DNA of 49,986 bases from Phycisphaerales bacterium. GTDB lineage: Bacteria; Planctomycetota; Phycisphaerae; Sedimentisphaerales; Anaerobacaceae. Within the stretch, counting starts at the first letter, position 1, and each line of letters starts with the position of its first letter. Positions 1-8,392 of this stretch are shown piece by piece. The position numbers were made by a program, and so were the translations under genes. The notes under the pieces are model-generated. The model was not told the origin of the DNA. It saw only the letters and a list, made by a program, of their open reading frames with translations, and ran no database searches. The DNA lies in the NCBI GenBank assembly GCA_003141275.1, contig PLLM01000098.1, positions 9,366 through 59,351 on the forward strand. The letters are read 5' to 3'.

Positions 1-588
1 ACCGTCGGGATGCTGATTCTTGCAGTCCGTCGTTCCACATACGTCTTCAGCAGCGAGCGGGGCGATGTAGCCAGGGTTATAATTTGCCTTGCACTTGTAG
101 GCGGAGTTTGTGGGTTTCTGCTTTTCAATCGACATCCCGCCAAGATATTCATGGGCGACGCGGGTTCTATGATGCTCGGGTTTGTCGTCGCAGCAATGAT
201 GATGCTGCTCGCCCGTAAAGCTCCGCGATGGTGGATTGCCTCAATAATCGTGTTCGGGTTGCCGATATTGGACACGGGTACTGCCTTATTAAGACGGTTT
301 ATCAATAAAAGACCATTATTTGTTTCGGACCGCGGCCACATCTATGACCAGATGATTGACAGGGGCATATCTATGAAACGAACCGTTGGTATATGCTATC
401 TGCTGGCCGGTCTGTATGCTGTAGCCGGCCTTTTAAACTCTTTGATTCCGACGCCGTATAACTTAATCCCGTTAGTGGCAATTTTTGCCATATCGTTCCT
501 GGTTGTCTGGAGAATGGGGTTTTTGAAAATGGAGGGCCTGCGGGGAGCAATACACAAGAAGGACGATACTGATAAAACACGCTCATAA
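1..588 (+). CDS. MraY/WecA-family sugar-1-phosphate transferase, 3' part
   Basis: This is the C-terminal part of an integral membrane enzyme that transfers a sugar-1-phosphate from a UDP-sugar to undecaprenyl phosphate (glycosyltransferase family 4, the MraY/WecA/TagO group). The reading frame is open from base 1, so the start lies outside the window; about 195 residues are visible. The family signature NRHPAKIFMGDAGS sits at roughly residues 43-56 and carries the catalytic Asp region. It is followed by FGLPILDT and by SDRGHIYDQMIDRG, the position of the usual HxHH loop. Several hydrophobic helices separate these motifs. It faces the polysaccharide operon tail-to-tail, with 30 bases between the stop codons and no convincing terminator. 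A role in starting a lipid-linked glycan is likely. The operon has its own initiating enzyme of a different fold (5701-6333), so this gene may serve another glycan. Confidence 0.88.
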   Translation, partial: TVGMLILAVRRSTYVFSSERGDVARVIICLALVGGVCGFLLFNRHPAKIFMGDAGSMMLGFVVAAMMMLLARKAPRWWIASIIVFGLPILDTGTALLRRFINKRPLFVSDRGHIYDQMIDRGISMKRTVGICYLLAGLYAVAGLLNSLIPTPYNLIPLVAIFAISFLVVWRMGFLKMEGLRGAIHKKDDTDKTRS

Positions 589-618
589 ACCGTATATTAT
601 GCTCTTGTGTTTCGCCGG

Positions 619-849
619 TTATCCAGAAGAAATATTCCGATTCACCAGATACTGAATTATGTTTTTTACGCTGGTCAGTTCAATCGCATCGGCGGGCGGA
701 ATGGATATTGCGAATTCTTTTTGCAGGGCGAGAATCAGGCCGACATGGGCCATTGAATCCCAGCCGGGGACGCTGTCAATTGACATAGACATGTCGATTT
801 TATCAACACCAAATGCCTGGGAAAATATCTTCTCTAATTGCTTATACAT
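619..849 (-). CDS. acyl carrier protein
   Basis: Small acidic carrier protein of 76 residues. The phosphopantetheine attachment site is visible as GWDSMAHVGL, with the modified Ser in the DSM motif near residue 37, and the remaining helices match the ACP fold in length. I start it at the ATG at 849; an in-frame TTG at 864 would add five residues but is less likely. The stop of the upstream methyltransferase lies only 23 bases away, so it is the last gene of the operon. With an FkbH-like protein two genes upstream it probably carries a C3 (glyceryl-type) or other acyl unit used to decorate a sugar, and is not a fatty-acid-synthesis ACP. The carrier assignment is firm; the cargo is inferred. 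Confidence 0.85.
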   Translation of the reverse strand: MYKQLEKIFSQAFGVDKIDMSMSIDSVPGWDSMAHVGLILALQKEFAISIPPADAIELTSVKNIIQYLVNRNISSG

Positions 850-872
850 ACATCCATATAACAATACGCAAA

Positions 873-1721
873 TTAAACCTTTTTCGCTAAAACGACAATC
901 CGGCCCCCTCCTTGTCTTAATATCACACCATTATAAACAAGCCATGGCAAGAATAAAACTCTAAGCCATCGTGGCCAACAGGTCTCAGACCATGGAAATT
1001 TATTTCGTTTTATTTTTATTATTTTTAAGCCGGCTCTCCCAAGTAGCGCTTTAATACTCTTTTCGCAAAAAAACCAGATATGGTAAGGCGGCCAATAATT
1101 TTTTCGAGGATGTCGACGAATCACCCAACTATCCCAGTCAGGTGTACTGAAAGCAAAAATGCCATTGTTTAATAGCAATCCTTTCGCTTTACTTACGAAG
1201 ACAAACGGATCGCTTACGTGTTCGAGCACTTCGAAGCATGTTATTGCTTCAAAACTTTCTTCCGGCCATTTTGCCTGTTCAATAGGTCCAACCTGAAAAT
1301 CGCCATCTGGCAAGAGATTTTTAGATAACTCAACTGCTTTACTGCTAATATCCATACCATGAATTTGCCAGCCATTATTTCTGCATCCCAAAAGAAACCT
1401 GCCGATACCGCATCCTATCTCAAGAATATTTCCCGAACCAAACGGTTTAATGTTTTTGATAAAACACTTTTCATACCACCTAAGCAAAACCTGTTGTGTT
1501 GATTTCATTCTATCATGAACATTCAAGAAATCTTGCCAGATAAATCCTTCCGAGTTTTTATCATACGCTGAGTCATATAGTTGTTTTGTGTTCAAAGCAT
1601 TTGCTGCCCAAACAAGGTCGCAATTTTGACATTTTCTTCCTTCGTAACCGAAGTTTAGCTCAATCGGAATACTATTTGTGCTTTCACAAGCCAGGCATTT
1701 TTGTTGTACTTCGGATTCCAT
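873..1721 (-). CDS. class I SAM-dependent methyltransferase with N-terminal zinc ribbon
   Basis: 282 residues. The N-terminus has two CxxC pairs (CLAC near residue 9, CQNC near residue 32), a zinc ribbon common in sugar and polyketide methyltransferases. The Rossmann SAM-binding core follows: motif I ILEIGCGIGRFL near residue 100, the acidic loop GMDIS, and motif IV-like ITCFEVLEHVSDP. The C-terminus is hydrophobic and may touch the membrane. The ATG directly abuts the TGA of the FkbH-like gene, implying translational coupling. In this neighbourhood a role in methylating a carrier-bound or sugar-bound hydroxyl (for example an O-methylglyceryl unit) is reasonable, but the substrate cannot be read from the sequence. 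Confidence 0.85.
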   Translation of the reverse strand: MESEVQQKCLACESTNSIPIELNFGYEGRKCQNCDLVWAANALNTKQLYDSAYDKNSEGFIWQDFLNVHDRMKSTQQVLLRWYEKCFIKNIKPFGSGNILEIGCGIGRFLLGCRNNGWQIHGMDISSKAVELSKNLLPDGDFQVGPIEQAKWPEESFEAITCFEVLEHVSDPFVFVSKAKGLLLNNGIFAFSTPDWDSWVIRRHPRKNYWPPYHIWFFCEKSIKALLGRAGLKIIKIKRNKFPWSETCWPRWLRVLFLPWLVYNGVILRQGGGRIVVLAKKV

Positions 1722-3464
1722 TCATTCGCCCAAATTAAGATATTGCAGTATCTTTGGTTTATATTCTTCCAGAAGCAGCTCATATCGGGTGGCATTTTTA
1801 TCTGTTGCCAGCTTTTTGAAGCTGCTTTTATCCCAAAAACCTGCTACGAGATTATTTTTGGCCGTAGGAATGTATTCCGCTGAAACGCTTATACATCCTG
1901 CTTTGGCCGCATCCCGGCATATTCGGTCCACCAGAGCATCTTCGACCTGCCTTCCAATAACACGACAACTCATCAAAAATGTGTCCACTCGCCATTGCTT
2001 CGGCTGGATTTCCACCTGGGCCAGTCCTACCGTTCCATTGTCGCCGAATTTATCCTTCAAGCCCAGGACGTAAATCCGCCAATTCGGGTTTTGCGCCATC
2101 GCGGCAATGTCCGCCTCGGTATATCGGCGTGTGGTCAGGTTGAACTGGTTGGTTCGCTGAGTCAACTGCGCGACACGTTTAATATCGTCTTTGCCCGCGG
2201 GACGAATGGAAACGACCATTTCGAGTGATTTAAGAAAATCATCGAGCGTCGCACAGGACTGCTGGAACTGTTCTCGCTGGCGCTGGTCGGCATAAATCTG
2301 CCCGCGATTTTTGTCTTCCTCGGTCAAATAGGCACGGGTAAAACAGCCGGTCTCGCGTAACGTTCGAGCAAATAATGATGGGTCAGCGGGCATCTCAATC
2401 GTTTCAACCTGTGGCAGCAACTGCCTCATCATCTGTCGCTCAGCAGGATTGTCGTCAATAAAGACAATCGTATCCAGACCGATGTTTATTTGCTCGGCAA
2501 TCTTCTGCATATTCTGCGGCTTGGCTTCCCAGTTGACCGCAATCGAGGCGAAGTGCTTTTCGCGCAGGAGCATTTGAGGGTGCTCATTGAGAACCTGCAT
2601 AACGTCATCGTAATTATTTTTGCTGTTGATGGCGAGAATTACCCCCTGCTCATACAGTTCGAGGATGGTTTTTTGAAATTCGAGATATTCGCGTCCTGGA
2701 GAATCGTGGCCGATTTGAATGCCATCGAGACCGTCTTCACCGATGATTCCGCCCCAGAGCGTATTATCGCAATCGAGGACAAGACATTTTCGGGCAAGCC
2801 CCAGTGTCGCAATAATATGGGATATAACCCTGCGGGCGAGCATTCCGAGGAACGTTTCGCTGAACGGGATACGGGCCATACTCATCATCTGGGGGGACAT
2901 CGCGTTTTGACAGCCGGCATAGGCAACCAGAGCATCAAGGTCGAGAATCTGTATTCGAGGATGGTTTTGATAACGTTCGATAATGCCGGAGTTAAGCTTT
3001 TCAATTAAGATACGACGCTGGTCAGGCAGAACTTGTAATGGCCAGGAAGGGCACGCGGGAAAAGTATTGATAACAAGGGTGCCGGTTGAATTCTTTAAAA
3101 ACGCGTCAACCAAACCCTGAAGGCGCGACGCTTGCTCATCAATGGCATCAGATTCGGCTTCAATCAACAGAAACGTGATTTGGGGAGAGATGCGATACAG
3201 CTCACTTTTGGGATTGAGCAATTCCTGATTAAACTGCCCGTATGGAGCAATATACTGATTTACCGCCAAATCGCTCTGAGCCGCGAATACCTGCACATAA
3301 TCGGCAAGTGGGTCCGTCGTATAAGAAGAAACAAACGCAACATCGGCCTTATGTTTTAAGGTCATCATCTTCTGCCTTAGGGCATCCTGAATGGCTTTTG
3401 CGGCCCGGCGTATTACAAGCCAGCCCTCATCACCTTTAAGTTTTTTAAATGATTCCCAATTCAT
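1722..3464 (-). CDS. FkbH-like HAD-IIIC family protein
   Basis: About 580 residues, the typical length of FkbH-like proteins. The N-terminal ~210 residues resemble the SGNH-hydrolase-like domain of the family. A HAD phosphatase core follows: motif I LVLDCDNTLWGG near residue 230 with the nucleophilic Asp, motif II AINSKNNYDDV, and motif IV FIDDNPAERQMM. A GNAT-like C-terminal domain ends the protein. Characterised FkbH-like enzymes take D-1,3-bisphosphoglycerate, dephosphorylate it and load a glyceryl unit onto an acyl carrier protein. An ACP lies two genes downstream, which fits. The ATG at 3464 is preferred over the GTG one codon upstream. It sits 12 bases after the VOC gene and abuts the methyltransferase gene. 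Confidence 0.9.
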   Translation of the reverse strand: MNWESFKKLKGDEGWLVIRRAAKAIQDALRQKMMTLKHKADVAFVSSYTTDPLADYVQVFAAQSDLAVNQYIAPYGQFNQELLNPKSELYRISPQITFLLIEAESDAIDEQASRLQGLVDAFLKNSTGTLVINTFPACPSWPLQVLPDQRRILIEKLNSGIIERYQNHPRIQILDLDALVAYAGCQNAMSPQMMSMARIPFSETFLGMLARRVISHIIATLGLARKCLVLDCDNTLWGGIIGEDGLDGIQIGHDSPGREYLEFQKTILELYEQGVILAINSKNNYDDVMQVLNEHPQMLLREKHFASIAVNWEAKPQNMQKIAEQINIGLDTIVFIDDNPAERQMMRQLLPQVETIEMPADPSLFARTLRETGCFTRAYLTEEDKNRGQIYADQRQREQFQQSCATLDDFLKSLEMVVSIRPAGKDDIKRVAQLTQRTNQFNLTTRRYTEADIAAMAQNPNWRIYVLGLKDKFGDNGTVGLAQVEIQPKQWRVDTFLMSCRVIGRQVEDALVDRICRDAAKAGCISVSAEYIPTAKNNLVAGFWDKSSFKKLATDKNATRYELLLEEYKPKILQYLNLGE

Positions 3465-3476
3465 CACAATCAGCCA

Positions 3477-3875
3477 TTACTGTTTTTCAACAAATTCAAT
3501 AAGGTCATTCCCTGCCGTGACGACGAAAGCAACACGCCTTGCCTCAATTGCCGGCGCAGCCGTCGGTTGTTTTACTATGTAGGCCTGGTTATTGGAAGTA
3601 ATCTGGCGCAAAACCTCTTCCAAATCATCCACCTCGAAGCAGAAATGATACAACCCGCCGCCTTTTTCAAGAAACTTGCGCACGGGACTATTGGGACCGT
3701 ATGGTTCGAGCAGCTCAAGACGGGAACCATCCCGGTGAACCAGAAATAAAATACGAACATTCTGACTTTCGTCAATAACAGGAGCTGATTCGATTTTGTA
3801 TTCGAGGAGCCGGCAAAATTCTTCCGCTTTTTGTTCGACGTTTTCACAGACGTAAGCAATGTGATGCAGTCGCAT
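3477..3875 (-). CDS. VOC/glyoxalase-fold protein
   Basis: 132 residues, starting MRLHHIAYVCENVEQKAEEF, the classic beginning of methylmalonyl-CoA epimerase and glyoxalase-like vicinal oxygen chelate proteins. The two beta-alpha-beta-beta-beta units are discernible. Candidate metal ligands are an N-terminal His (His4 or His5), the Glu in LELLEPYG, the His in LYHFCFEVDD and the Glu in LIEFVEK. It lies 6 bases after the GNAT gene and 12 bases before fkbH. VOC proteins of this type recur beside FkbH-like genes, so it may epimerise or otherwise process the carrier-bound acyl unit. A true methylmalonyl-CoA epimerase role is less likely, as no mutase or carboxylase genes are nearby. Confidence 0.8.
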   Translation of the reverse strand: MRLHHIAYVCENVEQKAEEFCRLLEYKIESAPVIDESQNVRILFLVHRDGSRLELLEPYGPNSPVRKFLEKGGGLYHFCFEVDDLEEVLRQITSNNQAYIVKQPTAAPAIEARRVAFVVTAGNDLIEFVEKQ

Positions 3876-3881
3876 AATTTG

Positions 3882-4427
3882 TTATTTTGCCACCTGATTT
3901 TTGAAGTTGTTTTTAAGAAGGCCGAGACGAAGGACATCGATTCGTTTGCCATCGACGACTTTCTCGCTGTACAGAGTTCCTTCGACATGGAAACCGATTT
4001 TTTTCATTGTAATTACGCTGGCGATATTTTCGGGGCGTGCCTCTGCCCAGATTTTTTCAAGCCCACTGGAATTAAATGCCCAGTCAATCAGAAGGCATTC
4101 GGCTTCGAGCATTACGCCTTTACCCCAGAATTCTTTTTGGCCGATAACGAGGTATATTTCGGCAGTCCGATGCGTGGAATCGATGCCCGCCAAACCTATA
4201 ATGCCAATGGGAGTTTTCTCCGTAGTTTCGATTACAAATTCCAGGCGGCTGTCATCGGCCTGCATTTTTTCAAACCAGCAGATTGTTTTTTCAAGCTCAA
4301 ACCGCTCACTTAATATCAGGGTTTTGCGGACATCGGGGTCATTAAACCACCGGAGGCGGTTTTCAATATCCGCCTTGTTAAGCGGACGAAGAATGATATG
4401 GTCACCTGTAATTGTTATTCCGGGCAT
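3882..4427 (-). CDS. GNAT-family N-acetyltransferase (RimJ/RimL-like)
   Basis: 181 residues with the standard Acetyltransf_3 layout: an N-terminal ILRPLNKADIENRLRWFND stretch, a central beta region (IGIIGLAGID), the acetyl-CoA loop around GQKEFWGKGVMLEAE (Q/RxxGxG/A variant), and the C-terminal NIASVITMKKIGFHVEG motif. It resembles the PseH-like amino-sugar acetyltransferases found in surface glycan loci. It lies between the decarboxylase and the VOC gene with very short spacers. It probably transfers an acyl group from CoA to an amino group on a sugar or amino acid intermediate. The acceptor cannot be inferred further. Confidence 0.82.
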   Translation of the reverse strand: MPGITITGDHIILRPLNKADIENRLRWFNDPDVRKTLILSERFELEKTICWFEKMQADDSRLEFVIETTEKTPIGIIGLAGIDSTHRTAEIYLVIGQKEFWGKGVMLEAECLLIDWAFNSSGLEKIWAEARPENIASVITMKKIGFHVEGTLYSEKVVDGKRIDVLRLGLLKNNFKNQVAK

Positions 4428-4440
4428 AACAAGACGCTTT

Positions 4441-5685
4441 TTAAAATGCGTAATTTTTGAATATGTCGTTCAGTGTTTGTTTGGAACGGACAAGTTTGAA
4501 TGTGCCGCTTTTCCTGACGACAATGGCCGGAGCAGGATTGATAAATGGCGGCGTTAGGACAACGGTATATGCGCCGACATTGTCAATTTTTATAAAATCG
4601 CCGACATCCGGCAATGTATCTGTTATCTCCGTGAGGATATAATCTTTTTCCATGCACGTCGAACCGACAACGCTGAAAGTGCGGCGTTTTTTGCTGCTGA
4701 TTTTTCTTATTATCTGATACGGGTGATTTATCTTGTGGGACGTCGGCTGGACATTGTAGCCGCTGCCATCCACGGTCACAAATAATTCGCCTCGAATGTC
4801 CTTTACGCTTATCACCTTAGTCACAAAACTCAGGGCATTCGCAGCCATCGCTATGCCCGGCTCAAGCATAAGGTGAGGTTTTTGCCGGCGCACCCATTTA
4901 CTGGTTTTCAAAACTTTACACACGGCTTTCGCGTAATCGTCGAAGGAGGGCGTCTTTGCCCATCGCATCTGAGGAGGAATATAACCGAAAATTCCCCCGC
5001 CGATATTTATGTATTCAATCGATTCAGGAAAGAACTTTTCCGCGATTTGACAAAGTGTTTCACTAATGATTTGATAGCACCAGACGTTTCTGTCGGTAGT
5101 CGAAGTGTGGCCATGCAAACTATTGACCATAACGTTACCGATATCAGCCAGACGCGAAACTACTTTCTCCATATTCGAGTCGGCGGGGTCAAAACCAAAT
5201 CTTCCAGTTTTCAAATACTCCTGAATATGAGACAGGCCGCTTTTGTCCGACAGCCCTATGTTTATCCTTAATCCAATTTTAATTTCCCTGTTCGGATTTT
5301 TCCTGGCGTATTTAGCCACATGGTCAATCCCGGACCAGGAGTCCAGATTAACTATGCTTTTATTATCGAGGGCAAGCGCGATATCCTCATAACACTTCAC
5401 AGGCCCATTGAAAACAATTTTATCTGGCTTTTGGCCGACCTTCAACGCAAGGTCATATTCCAGCCGGGAAACGACTTCCGCGAAGCCGCCCTTTGATTTG
5501 ATTATATTGCATAAGTACGGAATATAATTGGTCTTATAGGAATAGGCCAATATGAATTTTTCGTACCTGCTTCCAAATGCCTTGACTATATCGTCGAAAT
5601 TTTTTCGGAACGCCGTTTCGTCGAAAATATAAAACGGCGATCCATACTTAGCTTCAATTATTCTGATTTTTGTGTGCGAAAGCAT
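4441..5685 (-). CDS. fold-type III PLP-dependent decarboxylase (LysA-like)
   Basis: 414 residues of the diaminopimelate/ornithine decarboxylase fold. The PLP lysine is in AYSYKTN near residue 50. The glycine-rich phosphate loop appears as GGGIFGYIP, the substrate-side segment as LEPGIAMAANA, and the C-terminal active-site Cys in GSTCMEKDYIL. An aromatic residue of the family is in VGAYTVVL. It is unlikely to be housekeeping lysA, because it sits in a carrier-protein module and lies 15 bases from a sugar transferase gene. Polysaccharide loci of exosortase-containing bacteria carry a related decarboxylase (TIGR03099) next to a dedicated ACP, a close contextual parallel. The substrate amino acid is unknown. 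Confidence 0.82.
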   Translation of the reverse strand: MLSHTKIRIIEAKYGSPFYIFDETAFRKNFDDIVKAFGSRYEKFILAYSYKTNYIPYLCNIIKSKGGFAEVVSRLEYDLALKVGQKPDKIVFNGPVKCYEDIALALDNKSIVNLDSWSGIDHVAKYARKNPNREIKIGLRINIGLSDKSGLSHIQEYLKTGRFGFDPADSNMEKVVSRLADIGNVMVNSLHGHTSTTDRNVWCYQIISETLCQIAEKFFPESIEYINIGGGIFGYIPPQMRWAKTPSFDDYAKAVCKVLKTSKWVRRQKPHLMLEPGIAMAANALSFVTKVISVKDIRGELFVTVDGSGYNVQPTSHKINHPYQIIRKISSKKRRTFSVVGSTCMEKDYILTEITDTLPDVGDFIKIDNVGAYTVVLTPPFINPAPAIVVRKSGTFKLVRSKQTLNDIFKNYAF

Positions 5686-5700
5686 ATTTTATTTCCGGTA

Positions 5701-6333
5701 TTACTTCTTTGGGCGTTCGACGGCGTCGTTTGGCCTCGCGCCCATAAACTCATCCATTGTTGCCCTGCCCTGCTGAGTTATACCTTCTCTTGCTACTACC
5801 ATCCAGACGCTCTTGAGAATTATTTTAATATCAAGCCAGAGTGTCCAGTTGTCAACGTACCAGACGTCCAGCTTGAATTTATCTTCCCAGGAAATAGCGT
5901 TCCGGCCATTTATTTGTGCCCAGCCGGTGATTCCCGGTTTGACCTCGTGTCGCCTGGCCTGCCCGGGAGAATACCGGCCAAGATATTTCATCATCAACGG
6001 GCGCGGGCCGACGATGCTCATATCACCTTTAAGCACGTTGAGCAATTCGGGCAGCTCATCGAAACTTGTGCTTCGCAGGAACCGCCCGAAGGCAGGCAGA
6101 CGCTGCGCATCCGGCAGCAAATTCCCCGCTGTGTCACGCTGGTCTGTCATAGTGCGAAATTTATATATGACAAATGCTTTGCCGCCCAGACCCGGTCGCT
6201 GCTGGCGAAATAAAACGGGAGAGCCAAGTTTGAGGCGAACCAGCACGGCCAATACCGCCAAAAGGGGACTGATTACAACCAGCCCCGCTGCGCTGGAAAT
6301 AATATCGAATGACCGTTTTGCAAAGTTACGCAT
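5701..6333 (-). CDS. undecaprenyl-phosphate sugar phosphotransferase (PglC/WcaJ type)
   Basis: Starts the glycan by moving a sugar-1-phosphate from a UDP-sugar to undecaprenyl phosphate at the membrane. About 210 residues, the short single-domain form without the multi-helix WcaJ extension. Visible are a membrane-dipping helix (SAAGLVVISPLLAVLAVLVR), the basic segment FRQQRPGLGGKAFVIYKFRTM, the catalytic region STSFDELPELLNVLKGDMS with the Asp-Glu pair, VGPRP, and the C-terminal GITGWAQINGRNAISWEDK. I start at the ATG at 6333, since family members begin just before the KRSFDI segment. The longer frame would use a TTG at 6372, directly after the preceding stop. It is the probable initiating enzyme of this operon. 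Confidence 0.9.
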   Translation of the reverse strand: MRNFAKRSFDIISSAAGLVVISPLLAVLAVLVRLKLGSPVLFRQQRPGLGGKAFVIYKFRTMTDQRDTAGNLLPDAQRLPAFGRFLRSTSFDELPELLNVLKGDMSIVGPRPLMMKYLGRYSPGQARRHEVKPGITGWAQINGRNAISWEDKFKLDVWYVDNWTLWLDIKIILKSVWMVVAREGITQQGRATMDEFMGARPNDAVERPKK

Positions 6334-6372
6334 CACGTTAATTTTGTTTTTTGCCTGTCTGCTGCCAAACAA

Positions 6373-7419
6373 TTAATGACGCGGTGTGCGGATGATTTTT
6401 ATATCGCCTCCCTGACGCATATCAGAAGTTGCGATATATTTTGCATCCGGGGAAAAAACCATACTACTCATTACCTTGTGGCCTGCCCCGGGTATATCAT
6501 ATTTTTTACGAGTTTTGGTGTCCCATGCAAATATGCCGTTTCCAACGACTGCCGCCACCAGTCCGCCATCGTTACTGATTACAACAGTCTGAATTGGCCG
6601 AGCCCTAGAAGTGCCTTTGTTTTCTTCCGTCGGCAACCAGCGGTCAACTACATCCCCTGAATTAGTTTTGACCAGTATCAGCATACTGTCGCTGCCTCTT
6701 ATATAGATAATCTCTCCATCGTTCGAGAAAACCCCTTTATACAGCTTTTTCAAATCCGGCAATTCTTTTTGCCAGACAATTTCCTTTTCTTTGGTATCCG
6801 CAATAAAGAGCCAGCCGTGCTCTTTTTTTTCTCCTACGGCAACAACATAACGTCCGTCATTGGATACCGAGAAGTGCTCCACCCTGCCCTGCTCTGAGGG
6901 AATTGAGGTTATTAGCCGGACCGCCTTTGTATTAAGCTCCACCTCAAACAGCTCATAGGTTACACGCTGGTCATCGCCTCGTTCCAGCAAAAGGATTATT
7001 TTGCTCCCATCCAGGTTTGCATTCAAATGTGCCGCGTTAGCCGTCCGCAGCAACGGAATTTTTTTGCTTTCGCTGTTAGCATCAAAGCCGGAAACAACAA
7101 GACAATCGGGATTTGTTTGCTTCACAGATACAATCGCATCGGGTGCGGCAAAGGTCACTTCGCCTGATTCGACCGCATATTCGCTGTATTTTTTCGACAA
7201 ATCAGCCCAGTTCCAAACATATATCTTGTTGTCGTTGGAAATTGCAACCAGGAGATTGTTATGCGTTGACAGGGCAACTATCCCATTGTTCAGCGGGATA
7301 CTGATTTTCTGCACGTTTTGACTGCGCATACTGGCTATGAACATCAATATTATAACCGCGGCAAAAACTACTATCAAGAAAATAGCCGACGAACTATTCC
7401 TGCTATGTGATTTATCCAT
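6373..7419 (-). CDS. membrane-anchored beta-propeller protein, function unknown
   Basis: About 348 residues. An N-terminal transmembrane helix (AIFLIVVFAAVIILMFIA) anchors a large extracytoplasmic domain built from repeated short strands typical of WD40/PQQ-like beta-propellers: NKIYVWNW, GWLFIADTKEKEIVW, GIFAWDTKTRKKY, and MVFSPDAKYIATSD near the end. No catalytic motif is visible. The ATG at 7419 has an upstream AAGGTG at suitable spacing and is preferred over the GTG at 7428 that overlaps the preceding stop. It lies just before the initiating sugar transferase. A scaffold or assembly role in export is possible, but this rests only on location. Confidence 0.7.
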   Translation of the reverse strand: MDKSHSRNSSSAIFLIVVFAAVIILMFIASMRSQNVQKISIPLNNGIVALSTHNNLLVAISNDNKIYVWNWADLSKKYSEYAVESGEVTFAAPDAIVSVKQTNPDCLVVSGFDANSESKKIPLLRTANAAHLNANLDGSKIILLLERGDDQRVTYELFEVELNTKAVRLITSIPSEQGRVEHFSVSNDGRYVVAVGEKKEHGWLFIADTKEKEIVWQKELPDLKKLYKGVFSNDGEIIYIRGSDSMLILVKTNSGDVVDRWLPTEENKGTSRARPIQTVVISNDGGLVAAVVGNGIFAWDTKTRKKYDIPGAGHKVMSSMVFSPDAKYIATSDMRQGGDIKIIRTPRH

Positions 7420-7424
7420 GAGAA

Positions 7425-8378
7425 TCACCTTACGTTAATTTGTTCTTTGCAGGTCCTTCTTATGTGTTCTTGTCTTAATACGGCTCCGATATTGTCCAAA
7501 AAACCATTGACCCATTTATCACATAAATACCATACCAAATTTCTAAAAGGATACGCTATATTAACCATTGTTCTGAACCTGCGTTCATATATTACGTTCA
7601 GGACGGCGTATTCCATTGAAAAACCAAATACCTTGATTAGATAATCCTGAAAATTTGTTCTATGATGAAGACGCCGGCAACCATCCAAAACGTAATCCAT
7701 CTTTTTATGATTTAGATAATAGTCCAAGATTCCATCGAGGAATCCGTAACTGGAATATTTATTGAGATAGGCCGGGTCATGTCTCATAGTTGCCAGCCAA
7801 ACAGCGTTGTTTTGAATATAATTTTCAGAAATACTAACCATACGATCTTCATAGAAACATCCAATATATTCCAAAACCCCCGGCAGTTTCTTAGCGGCGG
7901 CAACCTGCTTTTCCAGAGTGTCTCGCGTTTCGATTTCGGTTTGCCCTTTATATCTGGTGGTAGCTAATTTTGCAATCCGGGGGCACTCTGTTAAGATTTC
8001 ATCAGATGTCAAAATCCTTACGGAAAACTGTTTTTTGCCCTGACGAATCATCCATCGTTTTTTCTTGTCTTTGATGGTCTCAATATCCCACAGACCTCTT
8101 TTTAAGACGTACCACCATTCGCCACTTTTTATTTGTCCGAAATTTGTATCCCATCTTGCAAACGGTTTGCCTGCTATGTTTAGCGCCTGTTCGGCAGTTT
8201 TGTTCGTAATGGGAGGGCAGCAGTGTGGAAGGTAAGCCGGCGTTATGAATCCGTTGTAAAGGTACCAGTCAACACCGTCAACTGTAATCACGTAATTGCC
8301 CATCTCTTTCAGGAAATGTGCATATTCGTTTTTATTGGCTGCTTCCGGCATCTCTGGCCTCTTTGTGCTGTCGGACAT
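7425..8378 (-). CDS. unrecognised protein, possible GNAT/FemAB-fold acyltransferase
   Basis: 317 residues, cytoplasmic, without a signal peptide. I cannot assign a family with certainty. The middle part (LEYIGCFYEDRMVSISENYI, then a segment near YLNKYSSYGFLDGILDYYLN) has the strand-loop-helix rhythm of the C-terminal acyltransferase half of GNAT/FemAB proteins, and KVFGFSMEYAVLNVIYE resembles the final strands of that fold. The C-terminus is aromatic-rich (NLVWYLCDKWVNGF). It sits between a glycosyltransferase and the propeller gene with a 5-base gap. A second FemAB-like gene lies nearby (9659-10702). Transfer of an amino acid or acyl group to the glycan is a weak inference. Confidence 0.5.
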   Translation of the reverse strand: MSDSTKRPEMPEAANKNEYAHFLKEMGNYVITVDGVDWYLYNGFITPAYLPHCCPPITNKTAEQALNIAGKPFARWDTNFGQIKSGEWWYVLKRGLWDIETIKDKKKRWMIRQGKKQFSVRILTSDEILTECPRIAKLATTRYKGQTEIETRDTLEKQVAAAKKLPGVLEYIGCFYEDRMVSISENYIQNNAVWLATMRHDPAYLNKYSSYGFLDGILDYYLNHKKMDYVLDGCRRLHHRTNFQDYLIKVFGFSMEYAVLNVIYERRFRTMVNIAYPFRNLVWYLCDKWVNGFLDNIGAVLRQEHIRRTCKEQINVR

Positions 8379-8392
8379 GTTTAGATATAAAT

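Noticed and set aside
2490-3008. 172-codon plus-strand ORF opposite the FkbH-like gene
   Set aside because: It is a shadow frame antisense to a strongly conserved HAD domain, with no ribosome-binding site or family match.
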